From Aquisalinus luteolus (GTDB taxonomy: Bacteria; Pseudomonadota; Alphaproteobacteria; Caulobacterales; Parvularculaceae): a stretch of DNA of 64,000 bases. The stretch's first letter is position 1. The number at the start of each line of letters is the position of its first letter. Of the stretch, positions 8,490-17,047 are shown one piece after another. The DNA lies in contig NZ_VCJR02000001.1 of assembly GCF_009712425.2 (NCBI RefSeq), positions 62,001-126,000 on the forward strand. Reading direction: 5' to 3'. The notes beneath the pieces are model-generated. The model searched no databases. It was not told the origin of the DNA and saw only the letters and a program-made list of their open reading frames with translations. The position numbers were made by a program, and so were the translations under genes.

Positions 8490-8650
8490 CATATTGTCGC
8501 CCGTTTATCGCTTGGTTCTGGTAAACGTCGCGCGCCTCCCCACATACTGGATACGTTCAGTCGCACCCTCGTGCGGTTTGAGCGAATCTTGGAAACCTGC
8601 GGTCTTACCAGCCGCGTGCCCGGGCGCTACCCACGCCCGGGTCTTTTTTC
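8490..8650 (+). ncRNA. Candidate small RNA ending in a strong intrinsic terminator
   Basis: No credible protein is encoded between 8405 and 8658. An AT-rich stretch with three TTAA words (8447, 8456, 8463) is followed by about 150 bases of mixed GC content. These include a CCTCCCC word near 8538 and the GTCGCACCCTCGTGCGG hairpin near 8559. The segment ends in a textbook terminator. The layout of AT-rich promoter, C-rich single-stranded motif and terminator hairpin suits a trans-acting small RNA, but an untranslated 3' end of the flagellar transcript is equally possible. The 5' end is a guess. Confidence 0.3.
8619..8649 (+). terminator. Rho-independent terminator after the flagellar run
   Basis: The stem CCCGGGCG at 8619-8626 pairs perfectly with CGCCCGGG at 8634-8641 around a seven-base loop. 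A TCTTTTTT tract follows at 8642-8649. It stops plus-strand transcripts before they run antisense into the LytTR regulator gene, which ends at 8659. Confidence 0.9.
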
Positions 8651-8658
8651 GCCTGCGA

Positions 8659-9459
8659 TTACTGGCTGCCTTTGCGCGTCTCTTCGATCTCGGCGAGGAT
8701 CTGCTTCTTGTACGACCGGCCGACCGGCACGCTGTCGCCATTGCGCAGGTGCAGGGTGTAGGCACCGGTCGAAGAGTGGCTGAGGCTCTCTATCTGGCGG
8801 CGATTGACGATGGCCGAGCGGTGGACGCGCAGGAAGGCACTTTCGGGCAGTTTCTCCTCTACCGATGTCAGGGTCGAGCGCATCAGATGGGTGCGCCCGT
8901 CCAGGTGCAGGCGGACATAGTCGCGCTCCGCCTCGATCCAGATGATACTCGCTGCAGTGACGCGGGTGATAACATCCCTGTCCTTGATCCAGAAATCGGC
9001 GATTTCGGGTTTTGCGGTTTCGTCCCTGCCGCTGTTGAGCGTGGCAAGGGTCTTCTGCAGGTCTTTCACTCTCTCTATTGCCGAGACCTGCTCCAGCCGC
9101 TCCCGCGCCCGGGCAATGGCGCTTTTCAGCCGGGCGAAGGCGACGGGCTTGAGCAGGTAGTCGATGGCGTCGCGTTCGAAGGCGCGCACGGCGTAATTGT
9201 CAAAGGCGGTGACGAAGATGATGGCAGGGGCGCAGTCACGCTCCGTCAGCATGCTGACAAGGTCAAAGCCGTTCATGCGCGGCATCTTTATGTCGAGAAG
9301 GATGATGTCTGGTGTTTCATCCTCGATCATGTGCAGCGCCTCGGCACCGTCGCGAGCCTCGCTGATGGCGCCGATGCCCTCTATGCCGTCAAGGCCGTGG
9401 CGCAGGCGCCGGCGGGCGAGGGGTTCATCATCGACGATGAGAACGGAATGGGGTTTCAT
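8659..9459 (-). CDS. LytTR-family response regulator
   Basis: This is a two-component response regulator of the AgrA/LytR type. The receiver domain occupies residues 1-120, with the acidic pair at 10-11, the phosphoacceptor Asp56 in DIILLDIKMP, and a conserved VTAFDNYAVRAF block. The LytTR DNA-binding domain follows from about residue 160, with RDYVRLHLDGRTHLMRSTL and the family ending FLRVHRSAIVNRRQIESL. The start overlaps the stop of the sensor kinase by four bases (ATGA), so the pair is co-translated. Its targets are not apparent from the sequence. Proximity to flagellar genes is suggestive only. Confidence 0.93.
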   Translation of the reverse strand: MKPHSVLIVDDEPLARRRLRHGLDGIEGIGAISEARDGAEALHMIEDETPDIILLDIKMPRMNGFDLVSMLTERDCAPAIIFVTAFDNYAVRAFERDAIDYLLKPVAFARLKSAIARARERLEQVSAIERVKDLQKTLATLNSGRDETAKPEIADFWIKDRDVITRVTAASIIWIEAERDYVRLHLDGRTHLMRSTLTSVEEKLPESAFLRVHRSAIVNRRQIESLSHSSTGAYTLHLRNGDSVPVGRSYKKQILAEIEETRKGSQ

Positions 9460-10544
9460 TGGGCGGCCTCGATTCTTGGCATTGTTATTGTGGCTGCGGT
9501 TCCCCCTTCGTCCCGTGTTGTCAGCGTCAGGTCGCTGTCCCTGCCGAACAGCAGCGACAGGCGCATGCGGATATTGCCGAGGCCCACGCCCTCCTTCAGC
9601 GCGCCTTCTTTCAGGTCCCCCTCTTTCAGGCTGACATCTGGCAGGCCGGGCCCATTATCGGCGACGGAGAGCACGAGATATCCGTCTACGATCCGGGCAC
9701 TGATCTCTATGTGAATGGCATCGGTCGCGCCGGAGACGGCATGCTTGATCGTGTTCTCGATCAGCGGCTGCAGGATCAGCGGCGGCAGCAGCAGGTTTCG
9801 TGCGTCCGGACTGGCGCTGACATGGACCGTCAGCCGATCGCTGAACCGGTTCTGCTCGATGGAAAGATAACGGTCGATGGCTTCCAGCTCTGCCTCGACC
9901 GTGATCAGGTCGGTCGGGTCTGTATCCAGACTGCGGCGCAGGAACTGCGACAGCTTCATGATCATGTCTTCTGCATCGTCATTGCGCTTTTCGACGACTA
10001 GGCTGGAGATCGAGTTCAGCGTGTTGAACAGGAAATGCGGGTTGAGCTGGTAGCGCAGCATTTCCAGCTGGGCCGACTGGGCGAGATTCTCGGCTTTGGC
10101 GGCGCGGTGCTCGTTGTCGATCGCCTTTCGTGCCATGACCCAGGTAACGATGATCAGCTGCCAGACACCGGCGAGGGTGCAGTTGACGAGCGTGACCGAC
10201 AGGGTCAGCTGCCAGAAGCTCATGGAGCGGAAATAGTCCAGCGGTACGGCATATTTGTACATCAGCGTATACAACGCGCCGTGGAGGAAGGACGTGAGCG
10301 CAAAGGCGAGGATGAAGAACGGCCAGCGCGCCGCATGGCGCGCGGTGAACATGGCATAGATGACAATGCCGGTGAGATAGGCCGGAATGATCGACAGGCT
10401 GTAGGCACCGAAGCGCTGCCACAGGAACCGCCACTCGCCGCTATCCAGCAGAACACCGAGAGAAACGATGAAGAAGGACAGGAGCCAGTAGACGATGGCA
10501 GCGACCAGGAGGCCGATATAAATGCGCGGACGCAGACGAAACAT
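9456..10544 (-). CDS. LytS-type sensor histidine kinase
   Basis: This is the partner kinase of the LytTR regulator. It has four to five hydrophobic helices in the first 150 residues. The His_kinase signature LNPHFLFNTLNSISSLV carries the phosphorylated His, and an HATPase_c domain follows with LILQPLIENTIKHAV (N box) and LSVADNGPGLP (G box). I chose the ATG at 10544, because the first membrane helix begins eight residues later. An open frame reaches back to 10721, but the extra 59 residues are hydrophilic and look non-coding. No clear Shine-Dalgarno sequence supports either start. The sensed signal is unknown, since no periplasmic domain is seen. Confidence 0.9.
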   Translation of the reverse strand: MFRLRPRIYIGLLVAAIVYWLLSFFIVSLGVLLDSGEWRFLWQRFGAYSLSIIPAYLTGIVIYAMFTARHAARWPFFILAFALTSFLHGALYTLMYKYAVPLDYFRSMSFWQLTLSVTLVNCTLAGVWQLIIVTWVMARKAIDNEHRAAKAENLAQSAQLEMLRYQLNPHFLFNTLNSISSLVVEKRNDDAEDMIMKLSQFLRRSLDTDPTDLITVEAELEAIDRYLSIEQNRFSDRLTVHVSASPDARNLLLPPLILQPLIENTIKHAVSGATDAIHIEISARIVDGYLVLSVADNGPGLPDVSLKEGDLKEGALKEGVGLGNIRMRLSLLFGRDSDLTLTTRDEGGTAATITMPRIEAAQ

Positions 10545-10746
10545 GCGTGAGGGCCCAGATATTTGGTGCAATGATGCACTGTCAGTTGTCGCCGAGCCAT
10601 GGGGGCCGGTCAAAACCGTTCGTCGCAGTCTGCTCGCCATTGGTCGCAATTGTCCAGCGGCAGGACGGATATTCCGGGGGGAGGCGGTGGATGGTACCCC
10701 GTTTACATGGCGGCTGTTCATCCCCCTTTTTCGCGGTTATAGTTAA

Positions 10747-10781
10747 CCCTTGAGGGGCTTGGGGAAAGTGCCCCCTCAGGG
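10747..10781 (+). promoter_or_regulatory. Leader hairpin next to the ribosome binding site of the following gene
   Basis: CCCTTGAGGGGC at 10747-10758 pairs with GCCCCCTCAGGG at 10770-10781 with two single-base bulges, forming about 11 base pairs. It lies 15 bases before the ATG at 10797, and the purine-rich GGGGAAGGGG that could serve as ribosome binding site abuts the right arm. The hairpin could therefore affect translation of the membrane protein gene. There is no T tract, so it is not a terminator. Confidence 0.4.
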
Positions 10782-10796
10782 GAAGGGGTTTACGAC

Positions 10797-11645
10797 ATGC
10801 GGCTGATACCAGTTCTTTTTATCGCCTTTGCGGTGGCGATCAGCGTCGGGGCGATCAACGCGATTGCACAGATGTTCGGCGTTGGCGTCGATACATGGTA
10901 CGGGCCGCTGGCGGTCTTCAACCGGGTTTACATGGACCTGCTGGGCAACGCCTTTGGCGGTGCCATGAACATGCTCGACGAGCGTTTCGGCATATCGATT
11001 CCCGGCTGGAGTACCCATGCTGCGGTCCTGTATCTGGGCGCGGCGCTTGCCTTCGTTTCCGGTACGACCGGTGTCGCCCATCGCGAAAGGATCATGGAGA
11101 ACATCAAGGCGACGGCGCTCGGCGCGATCGTGCCGCTGGCGATCCCGGTCTTCGTCTGGCATGTGTTCCGGATGGGGCTCGTCTCGCGCTTTGCCCGCGA
11201 CAATTCCCTGTCCTTCATGGCCTATGCACTGCTGGTCGCCGGTGCCTATTTCGGTTCGGTCATCGCCAATAACCGGATTTACGCACCGGATCCGGAGAGC
11301 CAGGTGCAGGAAGCCAGCCTGAGCGCGCAAGAGATTTCGGCGATGGGCCGCATGGACGCCATGGCGGCTGAAGGTCCCCGGACGAACACCGTCAAACGCA
11401 TCGACAACATCGTCGCGACGAACGATCTTTCGACCAATGCCCTCTCATCCAGCGATCTGGCACAAACGGCGAGCTTCACCGTCGAAGATGACCAGCTGAG
11501 CCCGGAATATGCCCGTGTGCTGGGCGAGACCCTCGGCCGCAACCTGCTTGAGCGGGCAGAGGCGACACCCCGGCCCAGCGGTGAGATCATTGTCGGTACT
11601 GTCCCGACGGGTATGGTCCGCCCTGTCGAGCCGATAACCGAGTAA
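10797..11645 (+). CDS. Uncharacterised membrane protein
   Basis: I do not recognise this 282-residue protein. The first 160 residues contain about four hydrophobic helices (residues 3-25, 75-93, 105-123 and 138-158). The C-terminal 120 residues are hydrophilic, rich in Ala, Ser and acidic residues, and look largely disordered. No catalytic motif is visible. It stands alone between the divergent kinase gene and a MarR regulator in the same direction. The base composition matches the core genome, so it is probably a lineage-specific resident gene. Confidence 0.8.
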   Translation: MRLIPVLFIAFAVAISVGAINAIAQMFGVGVDTWYGPLAVFNRVYMDLLGNAFGGAMNMLDERFGISIPGWSTHAAVLYLGAALAFVSGTTGVAHRERIMENIKATALGAIVPLAIPVFVWHVFRMGLVSRFARDNSLSFMAYALLVAGAYFGSVIANNRIYAPDPESQVQEASLSAQEISAMGRMDAMAAEGPRTNTVKRIDNIVATNDLSTNALSSSDLAQTASFTVEDDQLSPEYARVLGETLGRNLLERAEATPRPSGEIIVGTVPTGMVRPVEPITE

Positions 11646-11739
11646 CCAGCTTCCAATCGCCGCTCACCGGCGCAATCCCATTTCGCATCCGCAATGAATC
11701 AGGCCACATAGATAGGCCTGTTTCCAGTCTGCGAAGTGA

Positions 11740-12096
11740 GTGCTGATGCAATCGACCGACATTCTCCTGCCCTGGCGCGACATCATGGTCGATTCCGTGC
11801 GCCGCGATGTGCCGGACCTGTCGATGCGCCAATGGGCGATCCTGCTGTCGGTCTATCTCACGCCGGGACCCCACACCGTGCGCAAGATGTCTGCCGATTT
11901 CGGTATTCCGAAACCGGCGATATCCCGCGCGCTCGATGCCCTGTCGATCCTTGGCTTCATCCAGCGGGTCCGCGACCCGAACGACAAGCGTATCGTGCTG
12001 GTGCGCAAGACAGCCGATGGCGCGCTGTTCGTCGACGAGTTTGCCCGCCGGGTGGAAGAGCGCACGCGCCTGTCCGACCTTGGCGGCGGTTTCTAG
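11740..12096 (+). CDS. MarR-type winged-helix transcriptional regulator
   Basis: The 118-residue protein is a compact winged-helix regulator. LSMRQWAILLSVYLTPGPHT leads into a helix-turn-helix KMSADFGIPKPAISRALDAL. The MarR wing signature GFIQRVRDPNDKRIVLV follows, with the conserved Asp-x-Asp-Lys-Arg tip. The C-terminal dimerisation helix is short, so it is a minimal MarR-like fold. Translation may begin at GTG 11740 or at ATG 11746, two codons later. It precedes the NlpC/P60 gene by about 60 bp, but no ligand or target can be named. Confidence 0.88.
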   Translation: MLMQSTDILLPWRDIMVDSVRRDVPDLSMRQWAILLSVYLTPGPHTVRKMSADFGIPKPAISRALDALSILGFIQRVRDPNDKRIVLVRKTADGALFVDEFARRVEERTRLSDLGGGF

Positions 12097-12153
12097 AAAC
12101 GCCCCCCTTAACCTTACCGTTTTTTCGTGTGGCAACCCTCGCGTGTCGTTCGT

Positions 12154-13038
12154 ATGATGACTGTCATGGATAGACGACTGACACCAGCACGGCCCGACCT
12201 TGCGGCCAGCCACCTTGAGGGGCAGGTCGAGGCGGCCGCTTTCGTTGACGGCAGGAAGCATCAGGTCGTCCTGCCGGTCTGTGGCCTGCGCCGCGCGCCG
12301 GACCCGAAGGGCAGCCTGGAAACGCAGCTGCTGTTCGGCGAGACTTTCACCGTTTACGAGACGAAAGACGGCTGGTGCTGGGGCCAGGCCGAATTCGATG
12401 ATTATGTCGGCTATGTCGAGGCGGCGGCGCTGAGCGCGTCGCCCGTCAGGAACACCCACCGTGTCACCGCGTTGACGACATGGCGCTATAGCGAGCCGGA
12501 CCTGAAATCACCCACGCTCGGCCCGCTGCCGATGAATGCAAAGCTACAGGCTGGCACCGATGCCGGGGATAAATATGTGCGCGAGGCGCAGGGCGGCTGG
12601 GTGTTCTCCGGCCATATCGCACCACTGGCGCAGTCCACGGGCGACATGGTCAGGCTGGCGAAGACATTCCTCGGCGTGCCCTATCTGTGGGGCGGCCGGT
12701 CGAGCGCGGGGCTTGATTGCTCTGGGCTGACACAGAACGTGCTGGAACGGCGCGGCATTCCGGTGCCGCGCGATACCGACCAGCAGGAAGCGTGGTGCCG
12801 CGAGAATGGCGCGGCGGAGATTTTCCTGCGCAAGAAGGAGCGCGATGACTGGACCGGGCTGGCGCTGCATCCGGGTGATCTCGTTTTCTGGAAAGGCCAT
12901 GTCGCGATGATGGTCGACAGCGAAGACATGATCCACGCCAATGCAACGGCGATGCAGGTCTCGATCGACGAGGCGCGTGAGTTTTCCGGGCGTGTCGCCA
13001 CGGAATCAGGACTGGTGCAGGCGATCTACCGGATCTGA
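12154..13038 (+). CDS. NlpC/P60 family peptidoglycan hydrolase with SH3 modules
   Basis: The protein is a predicted murein gamma-D-glutamyl-meso-diaminopimelate type endopeptidase. It begins with the conserved alphaproteobacterial MDRRLTPARPDLAASHLEG, followed by two bacterial SH3-like regions. The catalytic NlpC/P60 domain follows, with FLGVPYLWGGRSSAGLDCSG carrying the nucleophilic Cys. The catalytic His lies in GHVAMMVDSEDMIHANA. There is no classical signal peptide, as is usual for this subfamily. An upstream GTG at 12127 is possible, but the conserved N-terminus begins near 12154-12166. It converges on the DUF4169 gene with no gap. Confidence 0.9.
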   Translation: MMTVMDRRLTPARPDLAASHLEGQVEAAAFVDGRKHQVVLPVCGLRRAPDPKGSLETQLLFGETFTVYETKDGWCWGQAEFDDYVGYVEAAALSASPVRNTHRVTALTTWRYSEPDLKSPTLGPLPMNAKLQAGTDAGDKYVREAQGGWVFSGHIAPLAQSTGDMVRLAKTFLGVPYLWGGRSSAGLDCSGLTQNVLERRGIPVPRDTDQQEAWCRENGAAEIFLRKKERDDWTGLALHPGDLVFWKGHVAMMVDSEDMIHANATAMQVSIDEAREFSGRVATESGLVQAIYRI

Positions 13039-13245
13039 TCAGTCTTCGGACTTATCGGGGGACTTGTCTGATTGATCGAGGCGGGCGCCATCAAGATGGC
13101 GCCGGGACTGATCGGCTTCCAGCGCGTCTCTTTGCTTTTCGGATTTTGTGCGGCCATGGCGGCGGCGGTTCTCGTCAGCCGCCGCATCGGCATCGGCCCG
13201 TTTGCGGGCCTTGCGGAAGCGGCGGAGATTGACGATGTCGGCCAT
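13039..13245 (-). CDS. DUF4169 family small basic protein
   Basis: The 68-residue product matches DUF4169. It begins MADIVNLRRFRKARKRADAD, continues with ENRRRHGRTKSEKQRD and ends with the LDGARLD block typical of the family. It is highly charged and probably helical. Its function is unknown. The family is widespread in alphaproteobacteria and is normally a single short gene. The stop codon directly abuts the stop of the convergent NlpC/P60 gene. Confidence 0.85.
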   Translation of the reverse strand: MADIVNLRRFRKARKRADADAAADENRRRHGRTKSEKQRDALEADQSRRHLDGARLDQSDKSPDKSED

Positions 13246-13284
13246 GGCTTGAGCGGCTCCCGCTGAGGGACAAGGGCAGGTGTT

Positions 13285-14079
13285 CTATTCCTGAATTTCG
13301 CCCTGATTGGTCTCGCCATCGCTTTGCGTGGCGTCATCAGCCGGTTCGCCGGTTTCGGCTTCGGCTTCATCGGCGAGCTGCCCGGCTTCTTCCAGAGCTT
13401 CCTGACCGGACTCGGTCATGGTCTCTTCCGAAGCGGTGTCCTCAACCGTGATATCGGCGCCTTCTGCTTCAGCCATTTCCTCAGCCGGTTCTGCGGCCGG
13501 GGCCGGTTCCGGGAAAGGGACAGGCTCGCCGCTGGTCAGGGTGGCGAGATAAGCGAGGATGTCGGCGCGCTTCTCTTCGCGGCCGATGCGCTGGGCCATC
13601 TGGGTGCCCGGAACATAGGCTTGAGAGTTTTCCAGATAGGCATCGAGCTTCTCATAGGTCCAGGTACCTCCCAGACCGGACAGGGCGCCGGTGTAGGAGA
13701 AGCCGGCATGGGACGCCACGTCTGCCCCGACGACGCCCCACAGGTTCGGGCCTGTGCCATTGGCACCACCCTGCTCGAAGGTGTGGCAGGCCTGGCAGAT
13801 GGCAATGCCGCGCTCGCCGGCAGCGGCGCTGGCATTGGCGAGCAGCGTGCCGAGATCGACTTCCGCTTCGGCAACGGCAGGGCCGCCTTCGAGCGTAAAC
13901 TCGATCGGATAGGCGAGACCCAGCGGGTTGCTCTCGTCATGTTCTCCGTCATGGGCTGCGGAGCCATGGTGGCCGCCACCGCCGTAAAACACATTCACCA
14001 GGATCGGCAGGCCGAAGAACATGAGCGCGACCGACAGGCCGGCGGCTGCGAATTTATTGAAAAAGAGTTCATCCTTCAT
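13285..14079 (-). CDS. Membrane-anchored c-type cytochrome (CycM/cytochrome c552-like)
   Basis: The protein has an N-terminal signal-anchor helix (residues about 10-32), a His/Gly-rich linker, and a class I cytochrome c domain with the haem site CQACH near residue 96. The axial Met ligand lies in the PGTQMAQRIG segment. The last 80 residues form a long acidic Ala/Glu-rich tail, beyond the usual family length of about 180. CycM-type proteins carry electrons from the bc1 complex to the terminal oxidase. The gene is divergent from pheA, an arrangement common in alphaproteobacteria. Confidence 0.92.
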   Translation of the reverse strand: MKDELFFNKFAAAGLSVALMFFGLPILVNVFYGGGGHHGSAAHDGEHDESNPLGLAYPIEFTLEGGPAVAEAEVDLGTLLANASAAAGERGIAICQACHTFEQGGANGTGPNLWGVVGADVASHAGFSYTGALSGLGGTWTYEKLDAYLENSQAYVPGTQMAQRIGREEKRADILAYLATLTSGEPVPFPEPAPAAEPAEEMAEAEGADITVEDTASEETMTESGQEALEEAGQLADEAEAETGEPADDATQSDGETNQGEIQE

Positions 14080-14258
14080 GGATACTTTTCCCGGGAATCT
14101 GGGTCACGCGGAACGGCAGCCCCGCGCGAAGGCTTGATTGACATTTTGGCGGTAATAGCGGCCTTCTTGCTGCCTTGCAACGGTGCACTTGCATCATTTG
14201 GCGCGTCGTTTAAGCACGGTCTGCCGCAGAAGGGCATCAGACAGGGATATCGAGGATC

Positions 14259-15107
14259 ATGGGCGCAGGAAAAATAGCATTTCAGGGCGAAAGTGGTGCC
14301 TATTCGCAGGTCGCCTGCGGGCTTTATGCGCCGGGGCTGGAGCCGCTGGCCTGCGCCACGTTCGAGGAAGCATTCGACGCCGTCTCCCGCGGGCTGGCCG
14401 ACAAGGCGATGGTGGCGGTGGAGAACTCCCTCGCGGGGCGGGTCTCCGACGTCTATCACCTGCTGCCCGATACCGACCTGTCGATCGTCGATGAACACTT
14501 CCTGCCGGTCCATCACCAGCTGATGGTGGTCAAAGGCACTGACCCGGCCGGGATAAGGACCGTGCGCAGCCATGCCATGGCGCTCGGCCAGTGCAGGGGC
14601 GTGATCGCCCGGCGGGGCCTGAAGCCGGAAATCGCCGGCGACACGGCAGGCGCGGCACGACAATTGTCGGAGACCGGCGAGCGGGATGTGGCGGTCATCG
14701 CCTCGGCACTCGCGGCAGACCTCTACGGGCTTGAAATCATCGAGGCCGATGTCGAGGATGCCGGGCACAACACGACCCGCTTCATGACCATGAGCCGCGA
14801 GCCGGAATTTGCAACGCGAGGCGACGGCAAGGTTATCACCAGCTTCGTCTTTCAGGTGCGCAACATCCCGGCGGCTCTCTACAAGGCGATGGGCGGGTTT
14901 GCGACCAATGCGGTCAACATGACCAAGCTGGAAAGCTACATGCGCGATGGCGAGTTCACCGCGACCATGTTCTATGCCGATATCGAGGGCCACCCGGACG
15001 AGGAACCGGTGCGGCTGGCGCTGGAGGAGTTGAGCTTTTTCTCTTCAACGCTGAAAATACTCGGCGTCTACAAGGCCGACCCGTATCGCGAGAAGGCGGG
15101 GCGGTAG
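14259..15107 (+). CDS. pheA: Prephenate dehydratase
   Basis: This enzyme converts prephenate to phenylpyruvate in phenylalanine synthesis. The 282-residue protein is the monofunctional form without a chorismate mutase domain. It shows the N-terminal GKIAFQGESGAYSQVACG, then VAVENSLAGRVSDVY, and the catalytic Thr-Arg-Phe in NTTRFMTMSREPE at about residues 168-180. A C-terminal ACT regulatory domain runs from about residue 195 (SFVFQVRNIPAALYKAMGGF), with LESYM in place of the common ESRP ligand motif. The domain suggests feedback inhibition by phenylalanine. Confidence 0.95.
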   Translation: MGAGKIAFQGESGAYSQVACGLYAPGLEPLACATFEEAFDAVSRGLADKAMVAVENSLAGRVSDVYHLLPDTDLSIVDEHFLPVHHQLMVVKGTDPAGIRTVRSHAMALGQCRGVIARRGLKPEIAGDTAGAARQLSETGERDVAVIASALAADLYGLEIIEADVEDAGHNTTRFMTMSREPEFATRGDGKVITSFVFQVRNIPAALYKAMGGFATNAVNMTKLESYMRDGEFTATMFYADIEGHPDEEPVRLALEELSFFSSTLKILGVYKADPYREKAGR

Positions 15108-15181
15108 TTCCTCTCAAAATATCCACTTTGCGCTTTCCCCGCCGGTGATATTATCAGCCGGTTTCGGGGTAGGATTTTTCA

Positions 15182-16960
15182 GTGGAAATTATAGCGCCTT
15201 ACGCTTCGTGGATCGTCGGTCTGCTTCTTGTCGTGCTGTTCGTCGCCTTTGCGCGGGAATGGCGCCCGCCGGAAGTCAGCGCGGGAATGATCGTCGCGAT
15301 CCTTCTGCTGCTCGGTCTGCTGACGGAGAAGGAATTCTTAAGCGTTTTTTCCAACTCGGCCCCGGTGACCATCGCGGCGATGTTCGTCATCTCTGCCGCG
15401 CTGGTGCGTACCGGCGCACTCGACCGGCTGGCGGAGGCGATGACCGGACCCGCCCAGCGCTATCCGGTGCTGGCGGTGGCTGTCTTCCTGCTTGTCGTCG
15501 CCGTGCTGTCAGCCTTCATGAACAATACACCGCTCGTCATGCTGATGATCCCGGTCGGGGTGAAACTGGCGGGCGAGATCAATGGCAAGGCGTCGGGCAT
15601 CCTTATTCCGCTGTCCTATGCGGCAATCATGGGTGGCACCTGCACGCTGATCGGCACGTCCACCAATATCCTGGTCGATTCCGTTGCCCGCCAGCAGGGG
15701 CTGGCGCCTTTTCATATCTTCGAGATCGCGCCCTTGGGCGTGACCAGCGCAATCGTCGGCCTGACGGTGCTGATCGTGCTGCGGCGGCTGATGCCTGACC
15801 GGGAAAGCCGGCAGGACCTGGGCGCACGGGCAGCCTCATCGCGCTTCATGGTCGAGGCCGCGATCGAGGAAGGCTCGCCCCATATCGGCCGGAAGGCGCT
15901 GGAGGTTCCTTTCTTCAATCGCGGCAACACACGGCTGATCGACGTGCTGCGCGGCAGTGAATCCCTGCGCCGGGAAATGGACGCGGTGGTGCTGCAGGCA
16001 GGTGACGTCGTCGTGTTGCGCAGCCCGGTGCAGGATATCCTGTCGATGAAGGAATCAGGCGAGATGACAGCCGTCGACGATCACTTCCAGAAACTCGGCA
16101 CGCGGGAATCGACCATCGTCGAAATCCTGCTGGTGCCAGGGGCAAAGATCCTGGGCAAGACGTTGCGGCATTTGCGCCTGCGCCGGCGCTATGGCGTCTA
16201 TCCCATCGCGCTGCATCGCAGCGGGGAGAATTTTGCCGACCGGTTCGAACATGTGCCGCTCGCCGTCGGCGATACGATGCTGATCGAGGGCTCACCCACG
16301 GACCTGAAGCGCCTCGTCGATGACAATGATCTCGTCAACGTGGCCGAGCCGCGGGCGACGGGTTTCCGGCGGACAAAGGCGCCGATTGCGATTGCGGTGA
16401 TCATCGGCGTTGTGCTGGCCGCATCCTTCGGTGTACTGCCGATTTCGATTGCGGCCATCGTCGGGGCGGTGACTGTGCTGGCGACACGGTGCCTGGAAGC
16501 CGACGAGGCGTTCCAGGCGATCGACTGGCGCGTGCTGATGCTGATCCTTGCCATGCTTGCCATCGGCGCGGCGCTAGATAAGACAGGGCTGATCTCTGAC
16601 ATCGTCGTGGCGCTGGAGCCGCTGATGGCCGGGTTGCCGCCGCTGGTCGCGCTTGCCGTCGTCTACCTGATCTGCACGATGCTGACGGAGATCGTGACCA
16701 ATAATGCGGTGGCGATCATCATGACGCCGATTGCCATCGCACTGGCCGAGGGGCTGGGCGTCGATGCGCGGCCTTTCGTAGTAGCGGTGATGTTTGCCGC
16801 CAGCGCCAGCTTCCTGACGCCCATCGGCTACCAGACCAATACGCTGGTCTACAATGCCGGCGGTTATCGGTTCACGGACTATCTGCGCCTCGGCCTGCCC
16901 TTGTCGCTGTCGATGTTCATCGTGGCGATGGTGATGATCCCGCTGATATGGCCATTCTGA
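15182..16960 (+). CDS. SLC13-family permease with central TrkA-C domains
   Basis: The 592-residue inner-membrane protein has two blocks of hydrophobic helices separated by a soluble region from about residue 210 to 395. That region holds two RCK/TrkA-C like repeats. The motifs SAFMNNTPLVMLMIPV and LTEIVTNNAVAIIMTPIAIA are the paired Asn-Asn-Thr/Asn-Asn-Ala hairpin sites of the divalent anion:sodium symporter (CitMHS/SLC13) fold. Substrates in this subgroup are uncertain and include sulfate or dicarboxylates. Translation starts at GTG 15182. The gene stands alone and ends at a hairpin shared with the convergent DUF6249 gene. Confidence 0.9.
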   Translation: MEIIAPYASWIVGLLLVVLFVAFAREWRPPEVSAGMIVAILLLLGLLTEKEFLSVFSNSAPVTIAAMFVISAALVRTGALDRLAEAMTGPAQRYPVLAVAVFLLVVAVLSAFMNNTPLVMLMIPVGVKLAGEINGKASGILIPLSYAAIMGGTCTLIGTSTNILVDSVARQQGLAPFHIFEIAPLGVTSAIVGLTVLIVLRRLMPDRESRQDLGARAASSRFMVEAAIEEGSPHIGRKALEVPFFNRGNTRLIDVLRGSESLRREMDAVVLQAGDVVVLRSPVQDILSMKESGEMTAVDDHFQKLGTRESTIVEILLVPGAKILGKTLRHLRLRRRYGVYPIALHRSGENFADRFEHVPLAVGDTMLIEGSPTDLKRLVDDNDLVNVAEPRATGFRRTKAPIAIAVIIGVVLAASFGVLPISIAAIVGAVTVLATRCLEADEAFQAIDWRVLMLILAMLAIGAALDKTGLISDIVVALEPLMAGLPPLVALAVVYLICTMLTEIVTNNAVAIIMTPIAIALAEGLGVDARPFVVAVMFAASASFLTPIGYQTNTLVYNAGGYRFTDYLRLGLPLSLSMFIVAMVMIPLIWPF

Positions 16961-16978
16961 TCTGGCCATTCTAGGTGA

Positions 16979-17023
16979 CGCGCTGCTCACCGGAAAACCG
17001 GTGTCCACTTTTCCGGCAGCGCG
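16979..17023. terminator. Long hairpin between convergent genes (repeat-like, bidirectional terminator)
   Basis: CGCGCTG at 16979-16985 and CCGGAAAA at 16990-16997 pair perfectly with TTTTCCGG at 17009-17016 and CAGCGCG at 17017-17023. The result is a 15-bp stem with a CTCA bulge and an 11-base loop. The loop and flank carry the words CCGGTGTCCAC and TTTTCCGG, which belong to a short repeat seen often between genes in alphaproteobacteria. Lying between two convergent stops, it can end transcription from both sides. Confidence 0.75.
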
Positions 17024-17047
17024 TGCTGGCCGTTCCAGACTGAATAT

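Noticed and set aside
10545-10721. N-terminal extension of the histidine kinase
   Set aside because: The 59 extra residues are hydrophilic and unlike the family, which begins at the first membrane helix.
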